From an uncultured Pelagibacteraceae bacterium (GTDB lineage: Bacteria; Pseudomonadota; Alphaproteobacteria; Pelagibacterales; Pelagibacteraceae): a DNA stretch of 64,000 nt. The notes below the pieces were generated by a model that saw nothing but the letters and a program-made list of their open reading frames with translations, searched no databases and was not told where the DNA came from. The translations under genes and the position numbers were made by a program. Position 1 is the first letter of the stretch. Each line of letters begins with the position of its first letter. This document shows positions 32,484 to 42,972 of the stretch, piece by piece. Where the stretch lies: positions 21,833 through 85,832 of the forward strand of contig CACAHE010000005.1 in assembly GCA_902532195.1 (NCBI GenBank), read 5' to 3'.

Positions 32484-34160
32484 TCAAAATAAACTTATTA
32501 AAAATTCTTCTAACTCATTTATATAATTTTTATTTTCAAATAGTTTTTTAAATGCAGCATTTTTAAATTTCGATTTTAACTCAACAAGTTTTTTTGGCGA
32601 AAGATTTGCAATTTCTATAGCCTTATCAACATATTCTTCATTTGATGAGACTATTGGAGCATTCTCAAGTTCCATTTGCTTGTAAGCACCTAGAGTTACT
32701 CTATTTTTTAAGTGGGAACCAGGTAAAGTTACTACTGGAGTTCCATAAATCATTGCTTCATAAAAACTATTACCGCCTCCATAAATAATTGGATCTAAAA
32801 GAACAGATGAGGATCCGCAGTGATTTAAATAATTTTCAAAAGACATAGTTTCATTAAATATAATTCTATCAATATTTGTGCCTATGTTTCTATTAAACCT
32901 TGAAATTAATTTTTTGAATAAAGATTTATTACTGTCTTTAATGAAATAAATTTTTGCCTTTCTGTCTTTTATTAAAATCTGTTTTAAAATTTGGTCAAAG
33001 TCAGGATGTATCTTAAACAAAGTTTGAGGACACGAATAAATATTTTGTTTATTTATTTCATCTTCATCTAATTTTAAAGGTATTTCAGGTTTATAATAAT
33101 AAGGTAAATTTTCAAATAATATTAATTTTTCTGAATAAAATTTTTGTGCATTTTCTATCTCTATTTTTTTAAAAGAAATAAAAAAATCAATATTAGAATT
33201 TCCAGTACTTACAGGGTGTCCAAGTGATGCTATTTGATATTTAGCAAATCTTAAAAATGTTAAAAAATATAATTCTGAAGACATTCCAATATCTGGGTAA
33301 AAAACAATGTCTAAATTCGTTTTTTTTATTATTTCTACTTTTTCATTAAATAATTTAGGCAAAATAATATTTTTTAAATTTGAATTTATTTCTTTTTCTA
33401 AAAATTCTGAAAAAATTTTACCTTTTTTTGTTTTATGAGAATGAAATATAAATATTTCAAATTTATTTTGATCCAACTCAAAGATACTTCCTTTAAATAG
33501 TTTAGCTATTGTGTGATTTGTAAAGTATTCAGATATAAAACCAATTTTAATTTTTTTATTTTTTTTTTGGGAATAATCAATTTTTTTATTTAATTCGGGA
33601 TAAATTTTTTTAAAAAGAGCTATGAACTTCTTATTTAATTCAAGATTATCAAATTGATCATAAGAATAATTAAAAATTGGTGGATCGATTGATTGATTAT
33701 CTATATTTAATTGTATTTTTTTTTCAGAATTTAAAAAATTGTCTAAGTACTTATTTGTATTATCTCTACAATTTTTGATTTCATCATTACTTTCGTTTAT
33801 AAAAGGAAAGATAATATTTTTAATAATTGAAAATTTATTATCTATAATTTTGTTGTTTAATCCTTCTTCAATATACTTTTTTAACTCTTCTACTTTATCT
33901 TGTTCTCTTAAAATTTTTAAAAGAAAGTTAAGAATTTTTTTCTGTTTATTATCTAGTTTTAAAATTTTTTTTAATATTATTTCACAATCTTGCAGATTCT
34001 TTAGATTATAGTGAGTTAATGCTAAATTTTCTAAAATAGATAAATTTTCAGGATGAATTAATAATGCTTCTTCAAAATTATTTTTAGCTTCATGGAAATT
34101 TCCTTTTTTAAAATTTTCTACTCCTGTTAAAAAATTTTTTTTGTCCAATTTTTTTTGCAT
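32484..34160 (-). CDS. TPR protein with OGT/HMW1C-like glycosyltransferase domain
   Basis: N-terminal TPRs; ASLGHPVSTGNSNIDFF, LDPIIYGGGNSFYEAMIYGTPVVTLPG. Confidence 0.82.
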   Translation of the reverse strand: MQKKLDKKNFLTGVENFKKGNFHEAKNNFEEALLIHPENLSILENLALTHYNLKNLQDCEIILKKILKLDNKQKKILNFLLKILREQDKVEELKKYIEEGLNNKIIDNKFSIIKNIIFPFINESNDEIKNCRDNTNKYLDNFLNSEKKIQLNIDNQSIDPPIFNYSYDQFDNLELNKKFIALFKKIYPELNKKIDYSQKKNKKIKIGFISEYFTNHTIAKLFKGSIFELDQNKFEIFIFHSHKTKKGKIFSEFLEKEINSNLKNIILPKLFNEKVEIIKKTNLDIVFYPDIGMSSELYFLTFLRFAKYQIASLGHPVSTGNSNIDFFISFKKIEIENAQKFYSEKLILFENLPYYYKPEIPLKLDEDEINKQNIYSCPQTLFKIHPDFDQILKQILIKDRKAKIYFIKDSNKSLFKKLISRFNRNIGTNIDRIIFNETMSFENYLNHCGSSSVLLDPIIYGGGNSFYEAMIYGTPVVTLPGSHLKNRVTLGAYKQMELENAPIVSSNEEYVDKAIEIANLSPKKLVELKSKFKNAAFKKLFENKNYINELEEFLISLF

Positions 34161-34167
34161 TAGAAAA

Positions 34168-35352
34168 TTACTTTAGTTTTTTTTTATGAAAATTTATAAA
34201 TCTTTCCACATTTAACTTATTAAATGTTTTATTTTCTTCAAATGAGACTTTTTTCATTGAATAAGCAGTACTTTTTGTTTTTCTGGATATTATAGTTATA
34301 TTTCCTTTATATAACTTTAACTTTATAGACCCATTTACTTGTTTTTTTTTTAAATCAACTATTTTTTGTAATTTAAATCTTTCTTTTGAATACCAGTATC
34401 CATTATAGATAAGTTCCGCGTATCTTGGCATTATATTATCTTTTTTGTGCATTGTTTCTTTATCTAAAGTTACAGATTCAATTGCTCTATGTGCATTAAT
34501 TAACAAAGTTCCACCTGGTGTTTCATAAATACCTCTAGATTTTATTCCTATGAATCTATTTTCAACTAAATCAACTCTTCCAATTCCATTTTTGCCCGCA
34601 ATATTATTTAATTTGGATAATAATTTTGCAGGAGATAATTTTTGTTTATTTACTGATGTAGGATTGCTATTTTTAAAACCTATAGTAACGAATGTTGCTT
34701 TATTGGGGGCTTTTTCAGGAGATATAGTTCTTTGAAAAATATATTCTGGGGCAGAATTTTTAGGATTTTCTAAAATTTTACCTTCAGTAGATGTATGAAA
34801 TAAATTGTCATCTACTGAAAAAGGAGTTTCACCTTTTTTGTCTTTAGGAATTATTATTTTATGTTTCTTTGCATATCTTATTAAATCTGATCTTGATTTA
34901 AGTTTCCAAAGTCTCCACGGTGCTATGATTTTTATTTTAGGTCCAAAATAATGATATCCCAATTCAAATCTAACTTGGTCATTACCTTTTCCGGTTGAAC
35001 CGTGAGAAACTGCATACGCTTTATATTTTTTTGCAATTTGTATTTGATCTTTGGCAATTAAAGGTCTTGCTATTGAAGTACCAAGCAAATATACCCCTTC
35101 ATAAATAGCATGTCCTCTTATCATAGGAAATATATATTCTTTTACAAATACATTTTTTAGATCATTTATAATTATTTTTTTTACTCCAAGTTTTTTTGCA
35201 TTATTAATAATTTTTTTTTTATTAACTTTTTGTCCAATATCTGCTGTGTAAGTGATTATTTCTGCTTTATAATTTTTCTGTAACCATTTTAAAATTATAG
35301 AAGTATCTAACCCACCAGAATAGGCGAGTACAATTTTTTTTTTAAAATTCAT
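34168..35352 (-). CDS. argG: Argininosuccinate synthase
   Basis: KIVLAYSGGLDTSIILKWLQ, SHGSTGKGNDQVRFELGY, GRVDLVENRFIGIKSRGIYETPGGT. Confidence 0.98.
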   Translation of the reverse strand: MNFKKKIVLAYSGGLDTSIILKWLQKNYKAEIITYTADIGQKVNKKKIINNAKKLGVKKIIINDLKNVFVKEYIFPMIRGHAIYEGVYLLGTSIARPLIAKDQIQIAKKYKAYAVSHGSTGKGNDQVRFELGYHYFGPKIKIIAPWRLWKLKSRSDLIRYAKKHKIIIPKDKKGETPFSVDDNLFHTSTEGKILENPKNSAPEYIFQRTISPEKAPNKATFVTIGFKNSNPTSVNKQKLSPAKLLSKLNNIAGKNGIGRVDLVENRFIGIKSRGIYETPGGTLLINAHRAIESVTLDKETMHKKDNIMPRYAELIYNGYWYSKERFKLQKIVDLKKKQVNGSIKLKLYKGNITIISRKTKSTAYSMKKVSFEENKTFNKLNVERFINFHKKKLK

Positions 35353-35365
35353 TTAAAGTATGATT

Positions 35366-35878
35366 TTAAGTACAGTTTTTTTTTGCAGAATTGTATGCTT
35401 TTGTAAAGCCCATAAGAGAATAGTGATCTATTGTTTGAGAACCTGATTTATTATAACCTGTAACCATTATTCTTGTTCCTCTCTTCATAGCTTTTATCAT
35501 TTTTTTTTCTATTTTGTTGCTAGCAATCCAAGCAAAGTTTTCTTGAGAAATATCGAATTTAAATTTTGATTTACCCGACTTTGCTGTGATAGCATTTTGC
35601 TTATTATATTCATATCCAGAAGTGGTACTGATTTCGTCACTTATTTTAATATATGGTCTAAAACTTATAAAGAGTCTTGCTTCGCGAGAGTGTTTTTTAG
35701 GTGATTGTAGAACTGGCACTGATTGAGCAAAACAAATTTTCTCGTTTTCATTTGTTAAAACCACAACTTCCCAATCTTTAAACTTGCCTACTTTTTTTAT
35801 TTCTTCTGAATGAGCTAAAAGTGTACTAAGAAAAAACAGTAATATTGATTTTACGATTAATTTATTTTTTAAGGACAT
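35366..35878 (-). CDS. Invasion-associated locus B (IalB) family protein
   Basis: Signal peptide; FKDWEVVVLTNENEKICFAQSVP…; C-terminal LMGFTKAYNSAKKNC. Confidence 0.82.
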   Translation of the reverse strand: MSLKNKLIVKSILLFFLSTLLAHSEEIKKVGKFKDWEVVVLTNENEKICFAQSVPVLQSPKKHSREARLFISFRPYIKISDEISTTSGYEYNKQNAITAKSGKSKFKFDISQENFAWIASNKIEKKMIKAMKRGTRIMVTGYNKSGSQTIDHYSLMGFTKAYNSAKKNCT

Positions 35879-36906
35879 GGATTTGGATATATTTTTTGTA
35901 CATTATTAATTTCTTTTATTACTTCATTTGATAAATTTACATTTACACTTTCTATATCAGTTTTCAACTGTTCCATAGTTGTAGCTCCAATTATTACACT
36001 TGTTATAAATTCTTGCATCTCACAAAATTTTATAGACATCTGACTCATATTCAGATTGTATTTGTTACTTATTTTATAATATTCATCTACAGCATTATCT
36101 AAATTTGGTGTATTATATCTATATTTCCAAAAATCAAAATCTCTCTCCATTCTAGAGTCTTTTGGAAAGCTATTATTTCTATATTTGCCACTTAAATATC
36201 CACTCGCTAACGGAGAATAAGCTAGGCATCCTATGTTTTCTCTAATAGAAATCTCGGATAATCCAATTTCATAGGTTCTATTTAATAAGCTATAAGGATT
36301 TTGTATAGACATCATTCTTGGAAGTTTTTTATCATTTGCTAATTTAATATAATTCATCACTCCCCAGGGAGTTTCATTTGATAAACCTACGTATCTTATC
36401 TTACCTTGATCTATAAATTTTTTTAAATTTATTAAAACATCTTCAAATTTATTCCATTCTTTTTCTTTATGTTCATAACCTAGTGTACCAAAATTATTTA
36501 CATTTCTTTCAGGCCAATGTAATTGGTAAAGATCTATGTAATCAGTCTTTAGTCTCTTCAGACTATCGTTTAAAGCGTTTTCCAAATTTAATCCTACAAA
36601 ACTATTTTTTCCTTTTCTCAAATAATTTCTTGCTGGTCCTGCAACTTTGGTAGCTAAAATTATTTTGTCTCTCTTTTTTCTCGTTTGTATCCAATTTCCA
36701 ATTATTATTTCTGTGTGGCCAAAAGTTTCCTCTTTTGGAGGCACAGCATAGAGTTCAGCGGTATCCCAAAAATTAACTCCACTTTCTAAAGAATAATCCA
36801 TTTGTTCAAATGCTTGATTTTGAGTATTTTGTTCTCCCCAAGTCATAGTACCTAAACAAATAGTACTTACATCAAGGTTAGTATTTCCTAGTTTTCTATA
36901 ATTCAT
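35869..36906 (-). CDS. Aldo/keto reductase
   Basis: LGTMTWGEQNT, NFWDTAELYAVPP, DLYQLHWPERN, YSPLASGYLSGKY. Confidence 0.95.
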   Translation of the reverse strand: MNYRKLGNTNLDVSTICLGTMTWGEQNTQNQAFEQMDYSLESGVNFWDTAELYAVPPKEETFGHTEIIIGNWIQTRKKRDKIILATKVAGPARNYLRKGKNSFVGLNLENALNDSLKRLKTDYIDLYQLHWPERNVNNFGTLGYEHKEKEWNKFEDVLINLKKFIDQGKIRYVGLSNETPWGVMNYIKLANDKKLPRMMSIQNPYSLLNRTYEIGLSEISIRENIGCLAYSPLASGYLSGKYRNNSFPKDSRMERDFDFWKYRYNTPNLDNAVDEYYKISNKYNLNMSQMSIKFCEMQEFITSVIIGATTMEQLKTDIESVNVNLSNEVIKEINNVQKIYPNPCP

Positions 36907-36977
36907 TGAATATTAAATATTTTTTAAGGTTTTTATGATATCTTGAATAAATAGTAAAAGGCTATTATATAAATAAT

Positions 36978-37739
36978 ATGGAATTCAATAAAGAAAATAT
37001 ACTCAATAAAGTAAAAGCTGCCCAACAATCAACTGTTGTAATGGATGAAGGTTTAAGAGCCTACATGTTAAAAGTTTATAATTACATGGCGACAGGTATT
37101 TTAATAACAGGTATCATTTCAGTTTTAACATTTAGATTGTCTGTTGAAACCAATGATGTGGGAAGTATTGTGGCATTTACATCTTTAGGTAATGCAGTTT
37201 TTTTCTCAGGTTTAAAATGGCTAATAATGTTGGCTCCACTTGGAATTGTTTTTTATATGAGTTTTGGGATAAATAAAATGAGCGCATCGAAAGCTCAGAC
37301 AGTTTTTTGGATTTTTGCTAGTTTAATGGGTCTATCACTTTCGTGGATACTAGTTCAATTTACAGGGAAAAGTGTTGCAAGAGTTTTTTTTATAACCTCA
37401 GCTACATTTGGAGCTATGAGCATTTACGGGTATACAACTAAAAGAGATTTAACCAAACTAGGTTCATTTTTAATGATGGGATTAATTGGAATTATAATTG
37501 CATCACTAGTCAATATATTTTTGAAATCATCAATGATGCATTTTGTGATTTCAATATTAGGAGTATTAATATTTGTTGGTTTAACTGCTTACGATACTCA
37601 AAAAATTAAAAAAATGTACTCAGCAAGTGATACAGGCGAGTTAATGGGTAAAAAGGCTGTTATGGGTGCATTAACATTATATTTAGACTTTATAAATTTA
37701 TTTATAATGCTTTTAAGACTATTCGGACAAAGAAGATAA
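36978..37739 (+). CDS. Bax inhibitor-1/YccA family membrane protein
   Basis: LRAYMLKVYNYMATGILITG…TAYDTQKIKKMY…GALTLYLDFINLFIMLLRLFG. Confidence 0.95.
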   Translation: MEFNKENILNKVKAAQQSTVVMDEGLRAYMLKVYNYMATGILITGIISVLTFRLSVETNDVGSIVAFTSLGNAVFFSGLKWLIMLAPLGIVFYMSFGINKMSASKAQTVFWIFASLMGLSLSWILVQFTGKSVARVFFITSATFGAMSIYGYTTKRDLTKLGSFLMMGLIGIIIASLVNIFLKSSMMHFVISILGVLIFVGLTAYDTQKIKKMYSASDTGELMGKKAVMGALTLYLDFINLFIMLLRLFGQRR

Positions 37740-37745
37740 ATACTT

Positions 37746-38081
37746 TTACAATTGTTTCCAGTTAGTATTTTTTAATAATAATTCAAGGTTATCTGAATTT
37801 TTAAAAACTTTTCCCTTAGAGTCTGTAATTAAATATTTTAAATTATTATTTTTTGGTTTAAAGTTTTTGCATATTTTGTATGTGGCATTTTCTGTAGAAT
37901 TCTTAAAAACGCTAAAACCAATTTGTCTGCTGGAAATATTTAAACCGTAGTCTCTCCATGATCCTAAGGAAACCATTTTAGCATACAAATTTAATATTAT
38001 TTTTAATTCATTTTTTTCAAAGAAATTAGTTTTCTCACCATTATAATTATTGTTTATTATTAGTTTTAAATTTCTATTCAT
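37746..38081 (-). CDS. DUF2794 family protein
   Basis: FEKNELKIILNLYAKMVSLGSWRDYGLNISSRQIGFSVFKNSTENATYKICK. Confidence 0.85.
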   Translation of the reverse strand: MNRNLKLIINNNYNGEKTNFFEKNELKIILNLYAKMVSLGSWRDYGLNISSRQIGFSVFKNSTENATYKICKNFKPKNNNLKYLITDSKGKVFKNSDNLELLLKNTNWKQL

Positions 38082-38625
38082 TTAATTTGTATTTATTAAT
38101 TAATCCTACTTGAAAAGCTGTAAATATAAAAGTTATAGGTAACATACCCCAAACCTTAAAATTTACCCAGAATTCTTCTGATTGAGTTCTCCAAACTAGT
38201 TCATTCAAAATAGCTAAACTGAAAAAAAAGTACATCCATCTTGAATTTAGTTTTAGCCAGCCTTCATCAGACAATGGTAATGCATTACCTAAAATTTTTT
38301 TAAGAACTGGTTCATTTGTGAAATATTTTCCAAAAAGTAAAGCTAATCCAAATAATATATTAATAATTGTTGGTTTAATATAAATAAACACGGGGTTATC
38401 AAAGTATATGGTTAATCCCCCAAACAATGTAATTAAAATTCCACCAATTAAAGGAACCATTGGAATTTTTTTTTCTAATACCCAAACTATTATCAAAGCA
38501 ATTATTGTTGCAACTATAAATGGAGGAATGGCAATTTTTAAATTTTTATCACTATTGTAATAAATTAGTAAAAAAACTAATAAAGGACCAAAATCTGTGA
38601 CAAATTTGACAAATTTTTTATTCAC
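38074..38625 (-). CDS. YciB/septation protein A (IspZ family)
   Basis: KFVTDFGPLLVFLLIYY…FTNEPVLKKILGNALPLSDEGWLKLNSRWMYFFFSLAILNELVWR. Confidence 0.93.
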   Translation of the reverse strand: MNKKFVKFVTDFGPLLVFLLIYYNSDKNLKIAIPPFIVATIIALIIVWVLEKKIPMVPLIGGILITLFGGLTIYFDNPVFIYIKPTIINILFGLALLFGKYFTNEPVLKKILGNALPLSDEGWLKLNSRWMYFFFSLAILNELVWRTQSEEFWVNFKVWGMLPITFIFTAFQVGLINKYKLNE

Positions 38626-38703
38626 TTAATTATATTAGCAGAATTAATATTACAATTAAATTTTTTTATTGATTTTTTATTTTAAATACACATATTAAAC
38701 CTT

Positions 38704-39024
38704 GTGAGCATCCAAAAAGCAAAATTTTCAATTGGGGATATAGTAAAACATAAACACTTTGACTTTAGAGGTGTAATTTATGATGTTGATTTTGAATTTA
38801 ATAATTCTGAAGAATGGTATCAATCAATACCAAAAAATGTGAGACCTAGAAAAGATCAACCCTTTTATCATTTATTAGCAGAAAATGATGATGTTACATA
38901 TGAAGCATATGTATCAGAGCAAAATCTTTTAACTGATGACTCAGAGGAACCAGTAAAACATCCTCTAATAAATGAAATTTTTTCTGGTAAAAAAGGTTCT
39001 GGCTATTTTAAACCATCAAATTAA
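38704..39024 (+). CDS. hspQ: Heat shock protein HspQ (GTG start)
   Basis: AKFSIGDIVKHKHFDFRGVIYDVDFEFNNSEEWY…QPFYHLLAEN…YVSEQNL. Confidence 0.92.
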   Translation: MSIQKAKFSIGDIVKHKHFDFRGVIYDVDFEFNNSEEWYQSIPKNVRPRKDQPFYHLLAENDDVTYEAYVSEQNLLTDDSEEPVKHPLINEIFSGKKGSGYFKPSN

Positions 39025-39031
39025 TACTAAG

Positions 39032-39156
39032 CCTTGATTTAAACACATTTATTTCAAAACTTAGACATATCCTAATTATAAATTTATATTATTCTGATCA
39101 AGGATACCAATGTTTCCCTAATATATCTCCCTCAAAAGTATTCTTGATCGGAATGA
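39032..39156 (+). ncRNA. Candidate structured RNA / cis-regulatory leader upstream of ccmC
   Basis: 39091-39107 pairs with 39138-39154 over 17 bp; the two non-Watson-Crick positions are G:U in the plus-strand RNA. 39032-39038 (CCTTGAT) can alternatively pair with 39097-39103 (ATCAAGG). Confidence 0.5.
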
Positions 39157-39207
39157 CTTTCAAAAAATAAATTCAAAATCTAAAAAAATATTATATATAT
39201 TTCACAA

Positions 39208-39915
39208 ATGTTTAAAAATATTGAGCCGTTAAAGATTTATTCAATAACCTCTAAAGCACCTAAATATGTTTTTTTTATTTTTATATTAATTTTAAGTATT
39301 GGATTAGTAGAAGCATTAATATTATCACCAGAAGATTATATCCAAAGTCATTCTGTCAGAATAATGTATGTTCATGTTCCTTCGGCATGGTTATCACTAT
39401 CACTGTTTTCAATAATTGGAGTCTTATCATTTGTAATTTTAATTTTTAAAAATAAAAATTTACCATTAATTACCAAAAGCTTAGCTCCTTCAGGTTTTTT
39501 ATTTAGTATTATTGCATTAGTTACAGGATCAATTTGGGGAAAACCAACTTGGGGTACTTGGTGGGCCTGGGATACTAGAATTATTTCAATGTTAATTTTG
39601 GCTTTGTTTTATTTATTGTACATTCTTTCTTGGAGAATTTTTCAAAATAAAAAAGATTTAAATAATATTACTTCAATAATTTCAATTGTTGGATTGATAA
39701 ACCTGCCTATAATTAAATATTCAGTAGATTGGTGGTCTACTCTTCATCAACCTTCTTCTATAAATTTAATAAATGGATCTTCAATTCACCAATCAATGCT
39801 TATACCTTTAGGAATTATGACTGCGGCATTTGCTCTTTTCTCAATTTTAATATTTTTGATGAAATATAATACAGAACTGATAAAGATAAAAAACAAAGGT
39901 CTAGATAGATTATGA
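39208..39915 (+). CDS. ccmC: Heme exporter protein CcmC
   Basis: MYVHVPSAWLSLSLF, SIWGKPTWGTWWAWDTRIISMLIL, VDWWSTLHQPSSI. Confidence 0.97.
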   Translation: MFKNIEPLKIYSITSKAPKYVFFIFILILSIGLVEALILSPEDYIQSHSVRIMYVHVPSAWLSLSLFSIIGVLSFVILIFKNKNLPLITKSLAPSGFLFSIIALVTGSIWGKPTWGTWWAWDTRIISMLILALFYLLYILSWRIFQNKKDLNNITSIISIVGLINLPIIKYSVDWWSTLHQPSSINLINGSSIHQSMLIPLGIMTAAFALFSILIFLMKYNTELIKIKNKGLDRL

Positions 39916-40145
39916 TAAATGACATTATTTATATGAATGGCTATGGAATATATGTTTGGTCAGCATTTTCTTTTACAATGTTAAGTTTCCTAACTCTGTA
40001 TACAATTATAAAAATACAGATGGTAAAAGAGGAGCTAAAATTTAATCAAAAGTTTGCAAACCTTGCTGCCAATAAAGTAAATTCTGCTAAAAATCAAAAA
40101 ATATATAGAGAAATATTAAACAATAGCTCTATTTCAAAAATTTAA
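39912..40145 (+). CDS. ccmD: CcmD-like small membrane protein
   Basis: [25 protein letters not shown] between ccmC and ccmE. Confidence 0.8.
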   Translation: MINDIIYMNGYGIYVWSAFSFTMLSFLTLYTIIKIQMVKEELKFNQKFANLAANKVNSAKNQKIYREILNNSSISKI

Positions 40146-40156
40146 CTTCGGTACAC

Positions 40157-40576
40157 ATGGTCGGTAAGAAAGTTAAACTAAGAATAATTTTTTTATCAAT
40201 TTTTCTTATAACAATTATTTTATCTTTAATTCTAATTTTAAAGTCACTAGAAAATGAAATAGTTTATTTTATTTCACCTACTGAAATTAAAAATTTAAGC
40301 GAATTAGATAAAAATAAAATAAGAGTGGGTGGCATGGTAAAAGAAGGATCAATAAAAGCCTATGAAAATAATATTAGTTTTGTGATAACAGATTTTAAAA
40401 ATGAAATCACTGTGAGTTTTACTGGAGCAATACCCAATCTTTTTGCTGAAGGAAAAGGAGTGGTAGCTGAAGGAATTTTAAGAGATCGTAATTATTTAGT
40501 TTCTAAAAAAATATTAGCTAAACACGACGAAAATTATATTCCTCCTGAAGTTAAAGAAGCATTGGAGAAAAAGTAA
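40157..40576 (+). CDS. ccmE: Cytochrome c maturation heme chaperone CcmE
   Basis: [34 protein letters not shown] (heme-binding HDENY). Confidence 0.97.
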   Translation: MVGKKVKLRIIFLSIFLITIILSLILILKSLENEIVYFISPTEIKNLSELDKNKIRVGGMVKEGSIKAYENNISFVITDFKNEITVSFTGAIPNLFAEGKGVVAEGILRDRNYLVSKKILAKHDENYIPPEVKEALEKK

Positions 40577-42451
40577 ATGTTAATTACACAGATTGGTAAT
40601 TATTCATTAATACTTGGATTATTTTTATCTATTTTTTTTATTTTTTACTTAATTTTAATTCTTTATGGATTTATAAAAATTAAACTTAACAATATTTATT
40701 CGATATTGTTTATACAATTGTTTTCAGTATTAATTAGTTTTTTCTCATTAATCTATTCATTTGTTATTTCAAATTTTACTAATGAAACTGTATATAATAA
40801 TTCACATACCACAAAACCACTTTTTTATAAAATATCTGGAACCTGGGGAAATCATGAAGGAAGCCTTCTACTCTGGTTATTAGTTTTAACACTCTTTATT
40901 TTTTTATTTTTTATTGATTCAAAAAAACAACCGAAAATTTATAGATTGTATACTTTAGTATTCCAACAAATAATAATTTTAGGATTTTTTCTTTTTGTTT
41001 TATTTACCTCTAATCCATTTAGTTATATATTTCCTGTACCACTCGAGGGTTTAGGACTAAACCCAATATTACAAGATCCAGCTCTGGCTATTCATCCTCC
41101 AATTTTATATTTAGGTTATGTTGGATCATCAATAATTTTTTCTGCATCTCTATCTGCTTTAGTATCAAAACATATTAATAATTTCTGGGCTCAGCATATA
41201 AAAAAATGGATATTTATAAGTTGGATATTTTTGACTTTAGGAATAATGCTAGGTTCTATTTGGGCATATTATGAACTCGGATGGGGAGGATTTTGGTTTT
41301 GGGATCCTGTAGAAAATGTTTCACTGATGCCTTGGTTCTGCCTTACAGCTTTATTGCATTCCATATTAGTTTTGGAAAAAAGATCTGAATTGAAGTCTTG
41401 GACGATAATTTTATCCATAACGACTTTTTCTTTAAGTATGAGTGGTACATTTCTAGTAAGATCTGGAATTTTAAACTCAGTTCATACTTTTGCTAATGAT
41501 CCTGGGCGTGGCGTGTTTATTTTAACGTTTTTATTCATATTAATTTTAATATCGATTTTGATTTTTTTCTTTTTTCAAACTGAAGAGAATGTTCGAGAAA
41601 ATAAAATATATTGGCTTAGCAGAGAAACTTCTATTTTAGTAAATAATTGGTTTATGATTTTTTTCCTTGCTGTTGTATTTATTGGAACTACATATCCAAT
41701 TTTTTTAGAAGTATTAACAAGTGAAAAAATTTCAGTGGGGCCACCATTTTACAACAAATTATTAATTCCTTTTTTAATTCCATTTTTAATTTTTATGGCA
41801 ATTGGACCAAATTTAAAATGGATTAAAAATGATTTTAAAAAAGTAAATTTTTATAAATTTTTTGTATTTATATTTCTTTGTTTTATTACTTTTATATTTG
41901 CTGAAAAATTTAAAATAAAAAACTTGTTCACTATTATTCTTATAATTTCTTCATTATATTTATTAATTAGCTCCATAGGTGATTTAATTTTTAAAAGAAA
42001 AAATATATCACAGAATATCTCACACTTTGGTTTTAGTATTTTAATTTTAAGTATCGTTTTAAATGGAATTTTATCTAAAGAATTTTCAGGAAATATGAAA
42101 ATTGGTGAAGAAGTAAAATTTTATAATGAAATAATAAAATTTAAAAAGGTAGAGACTTTTAATAGAGAAAATTACAAATCAGTAATAGCCACTTTTGAAA
42201 TAGAAAATAATAAAAAAAAATTAATATTATTAAAACCAGAATTAAGAATTTATAATCAGCCAAATATTATAACAAGTGAAGCAGATATTAAGTCTAGCTT
42301 TTATGAAGATAAATTTTTAGTATTTAGTGTTCTAAAAAAAAATAATATATTCAATGTAAGATATCAAGTAAAACCATTTATGATTTGGATATGGGTCTCG
42401 ACATTATTAATAATATTTGGTGGATTCGTTAGACTAATAAAGATCAAATGA
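40577..42451 (+). CDS. ccmF: Cytochrome c-type biogenesis protein CcmF
   Basis: WGNHEGSLLLWLLVL, GWGGFWFWDPVENVSLMPW. Confidence 0.98.
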   Translation: MLITQIGNYSLILGLFLSIFFIFYLILILYGFIKIKLNNIYSILFIQLFSVLISFFSLIYSFVISNFTNETVYNNSHTTKPLFYKISGTWGNHEGSLLLWLLVLTLFIFLFFIDSKKQPKIYRLYTLVFQQIIILGFFLFVLFTSNPFSYIFPVPLEGLGLNPILQDPALAIHPPILYLGYVGSSIIFSASLSALVSKHINNFWAQHIKKWIFISWIFLTLGIMLGSIWAYYELGWGGFWFWDPVENVSLMPWFCLTALLHSILVLEKRSELKSWTIILSITTFSLSMSGTFLVRSGILNSVHTFANDPGRGVFILTFLFILILISILIFFFFQTEENVRENKIYWLSRETSILVNNWFMIFFLAVVFIGTTYPIFLEVLTSEKISVGPPFYNKLLIPFLIPFLIFMAIGPNLKWIKNDFKKVNFYKFFVFIFLCFITFIFAEKFKIKNLFTIILIISSLYLLISSIGDLIFKRKNISQNISHFGFSILILSIVLNGILSKEFSGNMKIGEEVKFYNEIIKFKKVETFNRENYKSVIATFEIENNKKKLILLKPELRIYNQPNIITSEADIKSSFYEDKFLVFSVLKKNNIFNVRYQVKPFMIWIWVSTLLIIFGGFVRLIKIK

Positions 42452-42972
42452 AAAAAAATTTTTTTTATTTTATTTTAATTTCCCTAATTATTTTTGTTTT
42501 TGTACTACTATATACTGCAGTATTTAAGTCTAAATCTTATATACCCGCGACAACAATAAATAAAAAAATAAAAGAATTTTCAGCAAAAGATTTATTTACA
42601 GATAATGAAATTGAAATAAAAGACTTAATCCATGATAAAAAAATTACAATAATCAACATTTGGTCATCCTGGTGTGCGCCTTGTAGAAATGAACATATTT
42701 ACTTGATGAAATTATCTCAAGATTCAAAAATAAATTTAATTGGTTTAAATTACAAAGATGATAGATCTAAAGCAGAAGTTTTTATTCAAGAGCTAGGAAA
42801 TCCTTTTTTTAAAATTTTAGAAGACCCAGATGGCATAATTTCTATAGATATGGGTGCTTACGGAGTTCCAGAAACGTATATAATTGATGATAAATTAAAT
42901 ATTATTAGAAAATTTATTGGTGAGTTAACATTTTCAAATTATGAAGAAATAATTGATATTATAAACAAATGA
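42448..42972 (+). CDS. ccmG: Thiol:disulfide interchange protein CcmG/DsbE
   Basis: IINIWSSWCAPCRNEH, GAYGVPETYIID. Confidence 0.95.
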   Translation: MKKNFFYFILISLIIFVFVLLYTAVFKSKSYIPATTINKKIKEFSAKDLFTDNEIEIKDLIHDKKITIINIWSSWCAPCRNEHIYLMKLSQDSKINLIGLNYKDDRSKAEVFIQELGNPFFKILEDPDGIISIDMGAYGVPETYIIDDKLNIIRKFIGELTFSNYEEIIDIINK

